Assembly: GCF_006438925.1 (NCBI RefSeq)
Contig: NZ_RCZA01000006.1
Coordinates: 186,001 to 250,000, forward strand
DNA: 64,000 bases
Reading direction: 5' to 3'
Origin: Pseudomonas mandelii
GTDB taxonomy: Bacteria; Pseudomonadota; Gammaproteobacteria; Pseudomonadales; Pseudomonadaceae
The translations under genes were made by a program, and so were the position numbers. The notes under the pieces are model-generated. The model did no database searches. It was not told where the DNA came from and saw only the letters and a program-made list of their open reading frames with translations. This document shows positions 9,852-19,794 of this stretch, one piece after another. Position 1 is the first letter of the stretch; every line of letters begins with the position of its first letter.

Positions 9852-9927
9852 TGGCGTCCCCTAGGGGACTCGAACCCCTGTTACCGCCGTGAAAGGGCGG
9901 TGTCCTAGGCCACTAGACGAAGGGGAC
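9852..9927 (-). tRNA. tRNA-Glu (TTC)
   Basis: 76 nt including encoded CCA. Acceptor GTCCCCT pairs with AGGGGAC, anticodon loop CTTTCAC reads TTC, and the T arm contains GGTTCGAGTCC. Last gene of a four-tRNA operon. Confidence 0.97.
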
Positions 9928-10007
9928 GCAAAACCTTCTATACAACTGATCAGTGCTGAGAGCTGATCGATTCAAGGCCGGTGTGGCCAGACCTTGAACT
10001 GTAAAAT

Positions 10008-10083
10008 TGGTGGAGCTAAGCGGGATCGAACCGCTGACCTCCTGCATGCCATGCAGGCGCTCTCCCAGCTGAGCTATAGCCCC
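10008..10083 (-). tRNA. tRNA-Ala (GGC)
   Basis: 76 nt including CCA. Acceptor GGGGCTA with TAGCTCC; anticodon stem CCTGC/GCAGG with loop ATGGCAT, anticodon GGC. Third gene of the operon. Confidence 0.97.
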
Positions 10084-10136
10084 GGATTTTTCGCCTCGCG
10101 GCGGAGCGACATCTTGCAACATCGCTTCTGTAAAAC

Positions 10137-10212
10137 TGGCGTCCCCTAGGGGACTCGAACCCCTGTTACCGCCGTGAAAGGGCGGTGTCCTAGGCCACTA
10201 GACGAAGGGGAC
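10137..10212 (-). tRNA. tRNA-Glu (TTC), second copy
   Basis: Sequence identical over the mature tRNA to the copy at 9852-9927. Its downstream spacer is also nearly identical, showing tandem duplication of an Ala-Glu unit. Confidence 0.97.
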
Positions 10213-10291
10213 GCAAACCCTTCTATACACCTGATCACCGCTGAGTGGTGATCGCTTCAAGACCGGTGTGGCCAGACCTTGAAGTGTAAAT

Positions 10292-10367
<76 letters not shown>

Positions 10368-10388
10368 TCATCGCTGAGGACGGGGCGA

Positions 10389-10417
10389 ATCTTAATGGCG
10401 CATCGGAAAGCTGTCAA
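10389..10417 (-). promoter_or_regulatory. Sigma-70 promoter of the tRNA operon
   Basis: On the minus strand TTGACA (10412-10417) and TAAGAT (10389-10394) are separated by exactly 17 bases. A GC-rich discriminator (CGCCCCG) follows, the feature associated with stringent control of stable RNA genes. An AT-rich UP-like stretch precedes the -35. Confidence 0.85.
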
Positions 10418-10504
10418 ACTTATTTTTAAAATATTTCAAAGTTTTTTGCCGACATAACAATCACTTACCGCCCTTCCCCGTAAATCCGGGGCGTATCCGT
10501 CCCT

Positions 10505-10633
10505 GTAGCAGCTGCCGCAGGCTGCGTTCGAGTGCGCAGCGCTCGCAATCTGGGCGCCCTGCCCTTTCGGAAAGATTGCGCGGCGGCCATTGGGGCCGCT
10601 GCGCAGCCCAACGCAGCCTTTTGCAGCTGCTAC
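10505..10633. repeat. Paired REP palindromes ('gtagcagctgcc' class)
   Basis: Left copy starts GTAGCAGCTGCCGCAGGCTG and the right copy ends in GCAGCTGCTAC. Central part contains a further inverted segment, CGCAATC with GATTGCG. Located between the tRNA promoter and the end of gltX. Confidence 0.8.
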
Positions 10634-10649
10634 ACGGGAACGGAGTGGA

Positions 10650-12131
10650 TCAGGCGATGTTGCCCAAGAGTTTTTCCCACTCCTTGTTTTCCTTCTTCGA
10701 CACGCCACCGAGCAGGTCGATCGCCTGGCGCAGACGGAAACGGGTCAGGTCCGGGCCAAGGATCTCCATCGCATCGAGCACCGATACCGAACTGGCCTGG
10801 CCAGTGATCGCGGCAAACATCAGTGGCATGGCATCACGCAATTTCAGTTCCAGGGATTCGACCACCGCCTGAATCGTTGCGGTGATGCTGTCCTTCTCCC
10901 ACTGCCGCAGGCTTTCCAGCTTCCACAAAATCAACTGCATCAACTGACGCACCTGATCGCCCGACAGCTTTTTGGATTCAAACAGCTTGGCGTCCGGGTT
11001 CACGCCACCGGCGAAGAAGAAGCCGGCCAGTGGTGCGACCTGGCTGAAGGTTTCAACCCGACCCTGCACGTGCGGCGCGATCTTCATCATGTATTCCGGG
11101 TTCAGCGCCCATGTTTGCAGGCGCGAAGCGAACTCTTCCACCGGCAGGTCACGCAGCCATTGGCCGTTGAGCCACGACAGTTTCTCGATGTCGAAAATCG
11201 GCCCGCCGAGGGAGACGCGGCTCAGGTCGAAGTTGTCGACCATTTCCTGCAGCGAGAACTTCTCGCGCTCGTCCGGCATCGACCAGCCCATGCGACCGAG
11301 GTAGTTGAGCATCGCTTCCGGCATGAAGCCCATGCGCTCGTAGAACGTCACCGAGGTCGGGTTCTTGCGTTTGGACAGCTTGCTCTTGTCCGGGTTACGC
11401 AGCAGCGGCATGTAGCACAACTCGGGTTGTTCCCAGCCGAAGTACTCGTACAGCAGAATCAGTTTCGGCGCCGACGGCAGCCACTCTTCGCCACGCAGAA
11501 CGTGGGTGATGCCCATCAGGTGGTCATCGACGACGTTGGCCAGGAAGTACGTCGGCAGACCGTCGGTCTTCATCAGCACTTGCATGTCCATACGATCCCA
11601 CGGGATCTCGACGTCGCCACGCAGCATGTCCGGCACCACGCAAACGCCTTCGCTCGGCACCTTCATGCGGATCACATGCGGCTCGCCGGCAGCCAGGCGA
11701 CGATCGACTTCTTCCTTGGACAGCAACAGCGCACGACCGTCGTAACGCGGGGTTTCGCCGCGGGCCATTTGCTCGGCGCGCATCTGGTCGAGTTCTTCGG
11801 CCGTACAGAAGCACGGGAAAGCGTGGCCCATTTCTACCAACTGCTGGCAGTACTTCTGATAGATGTCGCCACGCTCGCTCTGACGGTAAGGACCGTGCGG
11901 GCCGCCAACATCCGGGCCTTCGCTCCAGTCGATACCCAACCAGCGCAGGGCGTCGAAAATCTGTTGCTCGGACTCGCGGGTCGAACGCAATTGGTCGGTG
12001 TCTTCGATCCGCAGGATGAACTCACCGCCGTGCTGCTTGGCAAAGCAGTAGTTGAACAAAGCGATGTAAGCGGTACCTACGTGGGGGTCCCCGGTAGGCG
12101 ATGGCGCGATGCGAGTGCGGACGGTGGTCAT
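10650..12131 (-). CDS. gltX: Glutamyl-tRNA synthetase
   Basis: Class I aminoacyl-tRNA synthetase charging tRNA-Glu, 493 residues. The HIGH-type motif appears as [13 protein letters not shown] (about 11-23) and the KMSKS-type loop as [11 protein letters not shown] (about 240-250). The start at [14 protein letters not shown] is the family N-terminus; the ORF runs open 26 codons further upstream. It sits next to two tRNA-Glu genes, its own substrates, transcribed in the same direction but separated by a REP pair and by the tRNA operon's own promoter. Confidence 0.97.
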   Translation of the reverse strand: MTTVRTRIAPSPTGDPHVGTAYIALFNYCFAKQHGGEFILRIEDTDQLRSTRESEQQIFDALRWLGIDWSEGPDVGGPHGPYRQSERGDIYQKYCQQLVEMGHAFPCFCTAEELDQMRAEQMARGETPRYDGRALLLSKEEVDRRLAAGEPHVIRMKVPSEGVCVVPDMLRGDVEIPWDRMDMQVLMKTDGLPTYFLANVVDDHLMGITHVLRGEEWLPSAPKLILLYEYFGWEQPELCYMPLLRNPDKSKLSKRKNPTSVTFYERMGFMPEAMLNYLGRMGWSMPDEREKFSLQEMVDNFDLSRVSLGGPIFDIEKLSWLNGQWLRDLPVEEFASRLQTWALNPEYMMKIAPHVQGRVETFSQVAPLAGFFFAGGVNPDAKLFESKKLSGDQVRQLMQLILWKLESLRQWEKDSITATIQAVVESLELKLRDAMPLMFAAITGQASSVSVLDAMEILGPDLTRFRLRQAIDLLGGVSKKENKEWEKLLGNIA

Positions 12132-12349
12132 GGCAAGTCTCGAAATGAAGATAAAACAAAGGGCGAATGGTAACAGGCGTTGCCCGCCCGGCTCCAGTGA
12201 GCAGGGCATTTAAGCCAAGGTTGCGTCTACAACGGGCTCTAGCTTCAGTGAATGGCCGATTATCAGCCGATGGCATTTACCCATCATTCGCTGTATGCCA
12301 GATTCGACCGCTGATAACTTCCTTACAATTTCTCGACTACAGTCTGCCC

Positions 12350-13399
12350 ATGCCTGCCCAACTCAAGCGTCGCCTGTTTATTTTTCTGTTGATCGTCCTG
12401 CTGGTTGCCGGGGGCTTTTTTGCCCAGTGGTTCTTCAAAGGACGGTTTTATGAAAGCACCGACAACGCTTATGTACAGGGCGAGATCACCCGCGTGTCGA
12501 GCCAACTGGGCGCACGTATCGATCAAGTACTGGCGCAGGACAACCAGCACGTCGAGAAAGGTCAGTTGCTGATCAAGCTCGAAGGCGATGACTTCCACCT
12601 CGCCGTCGACCGCGCCAATGCCACCCTCGCCACCCGCGAAGCCGAACGCCTGCAAGCCCGAAGCAAACTGACTCAGCAAGCCAGTCTGATCGCCGCCAGC
12701 GAGGCGCAAGTCGCCTCCAGCCAGGCCAGCCTCGGTCGTTCGCAGATCGATTTGTCTCGTGCGCAAACCCTGCGCAAACCCGGCTATGTCTCGGAAGAAC
12801 GGGTGACCACCCTCTCCGCCGACAACCACATCGCCCGTTCGCAAGTGACCAAGGCCCAGGCGGACGCACAAAGTCAGCGCCAACAAATCAACTCCCTGAC
12901 CGCCGAGATCAAACGCCTCGACGCCATGATTGCCAACGCCAAAACCGATCTGGCCCAGGCCGAACTGAACCTGACCCGCAGCGAAATCCATGCGCCCATC
13001 AGTGGCCTGATCGGACAGCGCGCCGCCCGCGAAGGCCAATATGTGCAGGCGGGCGCTTACTTGATGTCGATCGTCCCGGATCAGGACATCTGGATTCAGG
13101 CCAACTTCAAGGAAACCCAAATCGGCCACATGCAGCCCGGCCAAACAGCCGAGCTGACGTTCGATGCCTACAGCAACACGCCCATCGAAGCACGAGTCGA
13201 CAGCCTGTTCGCCGCCTCGGGCGCGCAGTTCAGCCTGTTGCCGCCGGACAATGCCACCGGCAACTTCACCAAAGTCGTACAACGGATTCCGGTAAAGCTG
13301 ACCTTCGCCGCGAACAATCCGCTACAAGGCAAGATTCGTCCGGGCATGTCGGTCACCGCTAAAGTGAACATCAAAGACGCCCCTGACGATGGCCGGTGA
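12350..13399 (+). CDS. HlyD/EmrA-type membrane fusion protein
   Basis: 349 residues. An N-terminal membrane anchor (FIFLLIVLLVAGGFFAQWFF, about 9-28) is followed by the biotinyl-lipoyl-like half motif (VSSQLGARIDQVLAQDNQHV), a long coiled coil rich in Ala/Gln/Ser (about 90-200), and a beta-barrel part (LIGQRAAREGQYV..DIWIQANFKETQ). It is the periplasmic adaptor of the MFS pump encoded immediately downstream, whose start overlaps its end by 11 bases. No outer-membrane factor is encoded nearby, so TolC-like partners must be elsewhere. Confidence 0.9.
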   Translation: MPAQLKRRLFIFLLIVLLVAGGFFAQWFFKGRFYESTDNAYVQGEITRVSSQLGARIDQVLAQDNQHVEKGQLLIKLEGDDFHLAVDRANATLATREAERLQARSKLTQQASLIAASEAQVASSQASLGRSQIDLSRAQTLRKPGYVSEERVTTLSADNHIARSQVTKAQADAQSQRQQINSLTAEIKRLDAMIANAKTDLAQAELNLTRSEIHAPISGLIGQRAAREGQYVQAGAYLMSIVPDQDIWIQANFKETQIGHMQPGQTAELTFDAYSNTPIEARVDSLFAASGAQFSLLPPDNATGNFTKVVQRIPVKLTFAANNPLQGKIRPGMSVTAKVNIKDAPDDGR

Positions 13400-14939
13400 T
13401 CAACTGATCCGTCCGGTCGGTGAACCGACCCGGCGGGACTGGATCGCGGTAATGAGTGTGATGCTCGGTGCCTTCATGGCGGTGCTCGACATCCAGATCA
13501 CCAACTCATCGCTCAAGGACATTCAGGGCGCGCTGTCGGCGACCCTGGAAGAAGGCTCGTGGATTTCCACCTCGTACCTGGTAGCGGAAATCATCATGAT
13601 CCCGCTGACGGCGTGGCTGGTGCAGTTGCTCTCGGCGCGACGGCTGGCGGTGTGGGTGTCCCTCGGGTTTCTTGCCGCTTCCTTGCTCTGCTCCATGGCC
13701 TGGAGCCTGGAAAGCATGATCGTCTTCCGCGCCTTGCAGGGTTTCACCGGCGGCGCACTGATCCCGCTGGCGTTCACTCTCACGTTGATCAAACTCCCCG
13801 AACACCACCGCGCCAAAGGCATGGCCATGTTCGCCATGACCGCGACGTTCGCCCCCTCTATCGGCCCGACGCTGGGCGGCTGGCTGACCGAGAACTGGGG
13901 CTGGGAATACATCTTCTACATCAACATTCCGCCGGGCCTGATCATGATTGCCGGTCTGATGTACGGCTTGGAGAAGAAAGAAGCCCACTGGGAACTGCTG
14001 AAAAGCACCGACTACCTGGGGATTCTCACGCTGGGTGTCGGCCTCGGTTGTTTGCAAGTGTTTCTGGAGGAAGGCCATCGCAAGGACTGGCTGGAATCGA
14101 GCCTGATCGTAACCCTGGGCAGCATCGCGCTGGTCAGCCTGATCACCTTTGTGATCGTGCAGACTTCCAAGCCTAATCCGCTGATCAACCTCGGCATTCT
14201 GCGCAATCGCAACTTCGGTTTATCAAGTATTTCCAGTGTCGGGATGGGTGTCGGATTGTACGGCTCGATCTACCTGTTGCCGCTGTACCTGGCGCAGATC
14301 CAGAACTACAACGCTCTGCAGATCGGCGAAGTGATCATGTGGATGGGCGTGCCGCAGCTGTTTCTGATTCCGCTGGTGCCGAAGCTGATGAAATACGTCT
14401 CGCCGAAATGGCTGTGCACGTTGGGTTTCGGGCTATTTGGACTGGCGAGTTTTTCATCGGGGGTGTTGAACCCGGACTTCGCCGGGCCGCAGTTCAATCA
14501 AATCCAGATCATCCGCGCGCTGGGCCAGCCGCTGATCATGGTGACCATTTCGTTGATCGCCACGGCGTACATCCTGCCGCAGGACGCGGGGTCAGCGTCG
14601 AGTCTGTTCAACATCCTGCGCAATCTGGGCGGAGCGATTGGCATCGCCCTCCTCGCCACGTTGCTGGATGCGCGAACCAAGACTTACTTTGATTATTTAC
14701 GTGAAGCAATTGTGCCGACCAACCCGCAGGTGGCCGAGCGCATGGCGTCGCTGACGGATCGGTTTGGCAGTGAGACGGCAGCGCTGGGCAAGCTCAGTGA
14801 AATTGCGCATCAGCAGGCGTCGATCATGGCTTACAACGATGCGTTTCACTTTGTCGGGATTGCGCTGGGGATCAGCATGCTGGCGGTGTTGTTGACCAAG
14901 GCGTTGCCGGCGGGGCTCAAGGCTGGGGAAGCACATTGA
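13389..14939 (+). CDS. DHA2-family MFS multidrug efflux transporter (EmrB/QacA type)
   Basis: A 516-residue inner membrane protein with about 14 predicted hydrophobic helices, the DHA2 number. Motif C-like GPTLGGWLTENWGWEYIFYI and an early D-IQ-TNSSL motif (LDIQITNSSLKDIQGAL) are characteristic of EmrB-like drug/proton antiporters. Overlaps the adaptor gene by 11 bases, so the two are translationally linked. Substrates cannot be predicted. Ends before a REP pair and a convergent uvrB. Confidence 0.92.
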   Translation: MAGDQLIRPVGEPTRRDWIAVMSVMLGAFMAVLDIQITNSSLKDIQGALSATLEEGSWISTSYLVAEIIMIPLTAWLVQLLSARRLAVWVSLGFLAASLLCSMAWSLESMIVFRALQGFTGGALIPLAFTLTLIKLPEHHRAKGMAMFAMTATFAPSIGPTLGGWLTENWGWEYIFYINIPPGLIMIAGLMYGLEKKEAHWELLKSTDYLGILTLGVGLGCLQVFLEEGHRKDWLESSLIVTLGSIALVSLITFVIVQTSKPNPLINLGILRNRNFGLSSISSVGMGVGLYGSIYLLPLYLAQIQNYNALQIGEVIMWMGVPQLFLIPLVPKLMKYVSPKWLCTLGFGLFGLASFSSGVLNPDFAGPQFNQIQIIRALGQPLIMVTISLIATAYILPQDAGSASSLFNILRNLGGAIGIALLATLLDARTKTYFDYLREAIVPTNPQVAERMASLTDRFGSETAALGKLSEIAHQQASIMAYNDAFHFVGIALGISMLAVLLTKALPAGLKAGEAH

Positions 14940-14953
14940 GACCGAGGCGCCCC

Positions 14954-15047
14954 CATCGCGAGCAAGCTCGCTCCCACAAGGATTGAGGGTGTTCACATAA
15001 TTTGTGTCCACCCACAATCCTTGTGGGAGCGAGCTTGCTCGCGATGA
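14954..15047. repeat. Paired REP palindromes with near-perfect 32-base arms
   Basis: CATCGCGAGCAAGCTCGCTC at 14954 onward and its complement ending near 15047 extend into matching CCACAAGGATTG/CAATCCTTGTGG. The pair separates the convergent emrB-like and uvrB genes and could also act as a hairpin at the transcript ends. Confidence 0.88.
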
Positions 15048-15068
15048 GGCCAGTACGGGCGCAGCAAA

Positions 15069-17084
15069 TCAGACGGTGATCAACCGCTCACGCAACTTGC
15101 CAATCTCATCGCGCATCTGCGCCGCCGCTTCGAACTCCAAATCACGCGCCAGCTGATACATTTTCTCTTCCAGCGCCTTGATACGCTTGGCGATCTCGCC
15201 CGGTGAGCGCAGTTCGGCTTCGTACTTGGCGTTTTCCTCGGCGGCCTTGGCCATGCCTTTGCGCTTCTTGCTGCGCGACCCCGGCACGGTGGCGCCTTCC
15301 ATGATGTCGGCAACGTCCTTGAACACGCCTTTGGGTGTGATGCCATTGGCCAGGTTGAAGGCAATCTGCTTGTCGCGACGACGCTCGGTTTCGCCGATCG
15401 CGCGCTCCATGGAACCGGTGATGCGATCCGCATAGAGAATCGCCCGACCATTGAGGTTGCGCGCCGCCCGGCCGATGGTCTGGATCAGCGAGCGCTCGGA
15501 ACGCAGGAAGCCCTCCTTGTCCGCATCGAGGATCGCCACCAGCGAGACTTCCGGCATGTCCAGACCTTCACGCAGCAGGTTGATCCCCACCAGCACATCG
15601 AAAGTACCCAGACGCAGGTCGCGGATGATTTCGACCCGCTCCACCGTGTCGATGTCCGAGTGCAGATAACGCACCCGCACGCCGTGGTCGGCCAGGTAAT
15701 CGGTCAAGTCTTCAGACATGCGTTTGGTCAGCGTGGTGACCAGCACCCGCTCTTCCAGCGCGACGCGCTTGCCTATTTCCGAGAGCAGATCGTCGACCTG
15801 AGTCAGCGCCGGGCGGATTTCGATTTGCGGGTCCACCAGGCCAGTAGGACGGACCAGTTGCTCAACCACGCGACCGGCGTGCTCCGCCTCGTAATTGCCC
15901 GGCGTGGCCGAGACAAAGATCGTCTGCGGGCTGATGTTTTCGAACTCGTCGAAGCGCATCGGCCGGTTATCCAGCGCGGATGGCAGGCGAAAACCGTATT
16001 CCACCAGCGTCTCTTTACGGGAACGGTCGCCCTTATACATCGCGCCGACCTGCGGCACGCTGACGTGGGATTCGTCGATCACCAGCAAGGCATCGGCCGG
16101 CAGGTAATCGAACAAGGTCGGCGGCGCTTCGCCGGACGCACGGCCCGACAGGTAGCGCGAGTAGTTTTCGATGCCGTTGCAGTAACCCAGTTCGAGGATC
16201 ATCTCCAGGTCAAACCGGGTGCGCTGCTCGAGGCGTTGCGCTTCCACCAGTTTGTTGTTGGTGCGCAGGTAGTCCAGGCGCTCCTGAAGCTCAACCTTGA
16301 TTCCTTCGATGGCGCCGAGCAGGGTTTCCCGTGGCGTCACGTAGTGGCTTTTCGGATAGAAGGTGAACCGCGGCAGCTGCCGGGTCACTTCGCCGGTCAG
16401 CGGATCGAAAGCGGAAATCTTCTCGACTTCGTCGTCAAAGAGCTCGATGCGGATCGCCTCAAAATCGGATTCCGCCGGGTGGATATCGATCACATCGCCG
16501 CGGACCCGGAAGGTCGCCCGGGCAAACTCCATGTCGTTGCGGGTGTATTGCAAGTCCGCCAGACGACGCAGCAACGCACGCTGATCGAGCTTGTCGCCGC
16601 GATCCACGTGCAGAACCATCTTCAAATAGGTTTCCGGACTGCCCAGACCGTAGATGCACGACACCGTGGTGACGATGATCGCGTCCTTGCGCTCCAGCAG
16701 TGCCTTGGTCGCGGACAGCCGCATTTGCTCGATGTGGTCGTTGATCGAGGCGTCTTTCTCGATGAAGGTGTCCGATGACGGTACGTAGGCTTCGGGCTGG
16801 TAATAGTCGTAGTAGGAAACGAAGTATTCGACCGCGTTGTTTGGAAAGAACGCTTTGAACTCACCGTACAACTGCGCGGCCAGGGTCTTGTTGGGTGCCA
16901 GCACCAGGGTTGGACGTTGAACCTGGGCGATCACATTGGCGATGCTGAAGGTCTTGCCCGAGCCGGTCACACCGAGCAACGTCTGGTGCGCCAGCCCGGC
17001 TTCGATGCCCTCGACCATCAGGCGGATGGCTTCCGGCTGATCGCCGGCGGGCTCGAAGCGGGTGACTAGCTGGAATTCAGACAT
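15069..17084 (-). CDS. uvrB: Excinuclease ABC subunit B
   Basis: The 671-residue damage-verifying helicase-like subunit of nucleotide excision repair. Walker A is GVTGSGKTF (about 39-47), the beta-hairpin region is around [20 protein letters not shown] (about 92-111), DEAD-box-type VIDESHV, helicase motif [11 protein letters not shown], and a C-terminal UVR domain ([20 protein letters not shown]). Start [12 protein letters not shown] is the standard N-terminus; the ORF extends 20 codons further. No convincing LexA box was found upstream. Confidence 0.97.
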   Translation of the reverse strand: MSEFQLVTRFEPAGDQPEAIRLMVEGIEAGLAHQTLLGVTGSGKTFSIANVIAQVQRPTLVLAPNKTLAAQLYGEFKAFFPNNAVEYFVSYYDYYQPEAYVPSSDTFIEKDASINDHIEQMRLSATKALLERKDAIIVTTVSCIYGLGSPETYLKMVLHVDRGDKLDQRALLRRLADLQYTRNDMEFARATFRVRGDVIDIHPAESDFEAIRIELFDDEVEKISAFDPLTGEVTRQLPRFTFYPKSHYVTPRETLLGAIEGIKVELQERLDYLRTNNKLVEAQRLEQRTRFDLEMILELGYCNGIENYSRYLSGRASGEAPPTLFDYLPADALLVIDESHVSVPQVGAMYKGDRSRKETLVEYGFRLPSALDNRPMRFDEFENISPQTIFVSATPGNYEAEHAGRVVEQLVRPTGLVDPQIEIRPALTQVDDLLSEIGKRVALEERVLVTTLTKRMSEDLTDYLADHGVRVRYLHSDIDTVERVEIIRDLRLGTFDVLVGINLLREGLDMPEVSLVAILDADKEGFLRSERSLIQTIGRAARNLNGRAILYADRITGSMERAIGETERRRDKQIAFNLANGITPKGVFKDVADIMEGATVPGSRSKKRKGMAKAAEENAKYEAELRSPGEIAKRIKALEEKMYQLARDLEFEAAAQMRDEIGKLRERLITV

Positions 17085-17422
17085 GAAAAACCTCTGGGTT
17101 CGCGCCTGTCCGGGCGAACCGGGCAGCAACGGGAAAGACCGCAAACGACCGATGTCGCCCGAGGAAAAAACTGGATTGTGCTCAATGTGGAGCCGATTGC
17201 CCGCGCTTTCAAGGCAAACGTCCTACATCGGGTAAAAGCTTTGACGATACCAATCGACTAACGGTCGAGAAATAATCGGAAAAACTTACCGTAAAAGCCA
17301 AATCGTCTGTCGCCATCGATCGCAGATGGCCTCTATACTAGCTCCCCGTTTGTGCACCGCTCTAGTGCATTCGGCTGGAGCGCGACACGTCCCTCCACAT
17401 TCCATTCAGAGCCGCCGCAAAA
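17085..17422. other. Divergent intergenic region, uvrB / aminotransferase
   Basis: 338 bases without a gene. A TATACT -10 candidate for the aminotransferase is at 17334-17339, with no strong -35. I saw no LexA-type CTG-N10-CAG site and no tRNA or other structured RNA. Confidence 0.5.
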
Positions 17423-18619
17423 ATGAGCCTGTTCTCCGCTGTCGAAATGGCACCACGCGATCCAATCCTGGGCCTCAACGAAGCATTCAACGCCGATACC
17501 CGTACCAACAAGGTCAACCTGGGGGTCGGTGTTTACTGCAACGAGGAGGGGCGAATTCCACTCCTGCGCGCCGTTGTCGAAGCCGAGACGATTCGCGTCG
17601 CTCAACACGCTTCCCGTGGCTACTTGCCAATCGACGGCATTGCCGCCTATGACCAGGCCGTACAGAAACTGCTGTTTGGCAATGACTCGCCACTGATCGC
17701 TGCTGGCCGCGTCATCACCACCCAAGCCGTTGGCGGTACTGGCGCACTGAAAATCGGTGCCGACTTCCTCAAGCAACTGCTGCCGAACGCCGTCGTGGCG
17801 ATCAGCGACCCAAGCTGGGAAAACCACCGCGCGCTGTTCGAAACGGCTGGTTTCCCGGTGCAGAACTATCGCTACTACGACGCTGCGACCCACGATGTGA
17901 ACCGTGTTGGTTTGCTGGAAGACTTGAACGCCCTGCCGTCCGGCTCCATCGTTGTCCTGCACGCGTGCTGCCATAACCCGACCGGTGTGGACCTGAGCCC
18001 GGCGGACTGGAAAAACGTTCTTGACGTGGTGAGAGCCAAAGGTCACGTCCCGTTCCTCGACATGGCCTATCAGGGCTTTGGCGATGGCATCGACGAAGAC
18101 GCCGCTGCCGTGCGTCTGTTCGCTGAATCGGGCCTGACCTTCTTTGTCTCCAGCTCGTTCTCCAAATCCTTCTCGCTGTACGGCGAGCGCGTGGGCGCCC
18201 TGTCGATCGTCAGCGAATCGAAAGAAGAAAGCGCGCGCGTGCTGTCGCAAGTCAAACGCGTGATCCGCACCAACTACTCCAACCCGCCGACCCACGGTGC
18301 AAGCATCGTCGCCGCTGTCCTGAACAGCCCGGAACTGCGCGCTCAGTGGGAAGAAGAACTGGCTGAAATGCGTCTGCGGATTCGCGGCATGCGCATCCAG
18401 ATGGTTGAGCAGCTGGCGAAGCAAGCGCCACAGCGTGATTTCAGCTTTGTCGGTCGTCAACGCGGCATGTTCTCCTACTCCGGCCTGACGGTTGAGCAAG
18501 TGACCCGCCTGCGCAGCGAGTTCGGTATCTATGCCCTGGACACCGGCCGCATCTGCGTGGCCGCGTTGAACCAGAGCAACATCGATGTTGTGACCAAGGC
18601 CATCGTTGCGGTGATCTGA
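17423..18619 (+). CDS. Aromatic/aspartate-type amino acid aminotransferase (PLP)
   Basis: 398-residue class I aminotransferase of the AspC/TyrB group. MSLFSAVEMAPRDPILGLNE is the typical start and NLGVGVYCNEEG the substrate-arm segment. LHACCHNPTGVD contains the conserved Asn-Pro-Thr-Gly. SSSFSKSFSLYGERVG contains the PLP-binding Lys (about residue 250), and FSYSGLTVEQVTRLR and TGRICVAALN complete the active site. It transfers amino groups from aromatic amino acids or aspartate to 2-oxoglutarate. Followed by a strong terminator. Confidence 0.93.
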   Translation: MSLFSAVEMAPRDPILGLNEAFNADTRTNKVNLGVGVYCNEEGRIPLLRAVVEAETIRVAQHASRGYLPIDGIAAYDQAVQKLLFGNDSPLIAAGRVITTQAVGGTGALKIGADFLKQLLPNAVVAISDPSWENHRALFETAGFPVQNYRYYDAATHDVNRVGLLEDLNALPSGSIVVLHACCHNPTGVDLSPADWKNVLDVVRAKGHVPFLDMAYQGFGDGIDEDAAAVRLFAESGLTFFVSSSFSKSFSLYGERVGALSIVSESKEESARVLSQVKRVIRTNYSNPPTHGASIVAAVLNSPELRAQWEEELAEMRLRIRGMRIQMVEQLAKQAPQRDFSFVGRQRGMFSYSGLTVEQVTRLRSEFGIYALDTGRICVAALNQSNIDVVTKAIVAVI

Positions 18620-18637
18620 GTCGTCGAGTGGTAAAAA

Positions 18638-18667
18638 AAAACGGGAAGCCAATGGGCTTCCCGTTTT
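18638..18667 (+). terminator. Rho-independent terminator
   Basis: Hairpin AAAACGGGAAGCC-AATG-GGCTTCCCGTTTT, 19 bases after the aminotransferase stop codon. Confidence 0.92.
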
Positions 18668-18728
18668 ATTTGCCCCAGATAATTCCCAGCGCAGCGAACG
18701 ACCGCTCTAGACTGCACGCAGATCAAAA

Positions 18729-18834
18729 TGTGGGAGCGAGCCTGCTCGCGAAAGCGTCGTGTCAGCCAACATCAATGTTGAATGTAATAACCTCTTCGCG
18801 AGCAGGTCGGATCGCCGCACCGTCGCTCCCACAG
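18729..18834. repeat. Paired REP palindromes, right copy with a 12-base insertion
   Basis: Left copy TGTGGGAGCGAGCCTGCTCG; right copy is interrupted between GAGCAGG and CGCTCCC by TCGGATCGCCGCACCG. The same insertion, in complement, is seen in one arm of the REP pair at 55024-55132. Confidence 0.8.
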
Positions 18835-18871
18835 GTTTTGTGTACACCCGAGAATTCTGACGAGAGCCCAC

Positions 18872-19072
18872 ATGAAAAACGATGACCTACGCGCAGACCG
18901 CGATGAGCTGGACCACTTCGTGCCTCGCACCCCGGCCAAACGCAACAACAACCTGGTGATGCAAGTCGCTGCCGGCGTATTTCTCGGCGGCCTGGCCTTG
19001 TGGCTGGTGCAACTGGCCGCAACGATGCTGTACGCCAAACTGATGCTCGCCACCGTCACCTTCGGCGGTTAG
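18872..19072 (+). CDS. Small single-span membrane protein, unknown function
   Basis: 66 residues. The first 30 are charged and hydrophilic (MKNDDLRADRDELDHFVPRT), followed by one hydrophobic helix (about 31-55, VAAGVFLGGLALWLVQLAATM). GAGAGCCCAC precedes the start, a moderate SD. I do not recognise a named family. Its TAG overlaps the stop codon of the convergent small gene by four bases. Confidence 0.7.
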   Translation: MKNDDLRADRDELDHFVPRTPAKRNNNLVMQVAAGVFLGGLALWLVQLAATMLYAKLMLATVTFGG

Positions 19073-19299
19073 GCCAGTTCGGTTGCACGCTGGCTGGCGG
19101 CGTCGTCATAAGCGACATAGAGCGACTCGGCAATCTGACTCTTGATCGCCTTGGCACTTTCCAGGCCCAGAACAAAACCTTCGGCCTTGCCACCGGCACG
19201 GTTCAGATCCTCGACTGTGCTGGCCTGCGTGATTGCGTCGAACAGTTTTTCGGCGTGGGGACCCACACCTTTGGGCAAGCTGATCTGAGCGATGCTCAT
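19069..19299 (-). CDS. Small conserved-looking protein, unknown function
   Basis: 76 residues starting MSIAQISLPKGVGPHAEKLF. The longer ORF to 19437 has no support upstream of this Met. The protein looks helical and charged, without signal peptide or membrane segment. Function not recognised. It converges on, and overlaps at the stop codon, the membrane protein gene at 18872. Confidence 0.65.
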   Translation of the reverse strand: MSIAQISLPKGVGPHAEKLFDAITQASTVEDLNRAGGKAEGFVLGLESAKAIKSQIAESLYVAYDDAASQRATELA

Positions 19300-19527
19300 G
19301 CGAACACCCCATTGGTGTGAGGTGTAAGGATTGAATGATTCATGGCGCGTACCTGTTTCGGCGAATGGCCGGTAGCGCGTGTGACCACTTCCGGGCGGCC
19401 ATGGTAGACCTCTGAGGCGATTCTGGTAACCGCCCACGGTCGATAAACCACCGTCCGTCCCAATGAACCCGTCAAATTGCTAACAGGCGCTTGACTTCTC
19501 TTTTTGAATCAGTAACATACACGCCAT

Positions 19528-19603
<76 letters not shown>

Positions 19604-19616
19604 GACAGCAATATCG

Positions 19617-19652
19617 AAAAGCCCCTGAATCGAAAGGTTCAGGGGCTTTTTT
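19617..19652 (+). terminator. Terminator of tRNA-Asn
   Basis: Hairpin AAAAGCCCCTGAA-TCGAAAGG-TTCAGGGGCTTTTTT with a clear T tract. Confidence 0.92.
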
Positions 19653-19670
19653 GTGGCTTTTCATAAAGTC

Positions 19671-19774
19671 AAAAGATCGCAGCCTGCGGCAGCTCCTACA
19701 GAATTTGTGTTCGCCCGATGATTTACGGGGGACGCGATTCCCAATGTAGGAGCTGCCGCAGGCTGCGATCTTTT
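19671..19774. repeat. Paired palindromes ('aaaagatcgcagcctgcggc' class)
   Basis: AAAAGATCGCAGCCTGCGGC followed by AGCTCCTACA, and its exact complement ending at 19774, flank about 45 bases. Third distinct palindrome class in the window. Confidence 0.85.
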
Positions 19775-19794
19775 GATCCTCCAGCTATAAACCG

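Noticed and set aside
14954..15047. Possible CRISPR or integration site at the long inverted repeat
   Set aside because: Only one inverted pair, no direct repeats or spacers; it fits the REP pair pattern seen elsewhere.
17085..17422. LexA box upstream of uvrB
   Set aside because: CTGTCGCCATCGATCGCAG was considered, but spacing and half-sites do not match CTG-N10-CAG with the usual TA-rich core.
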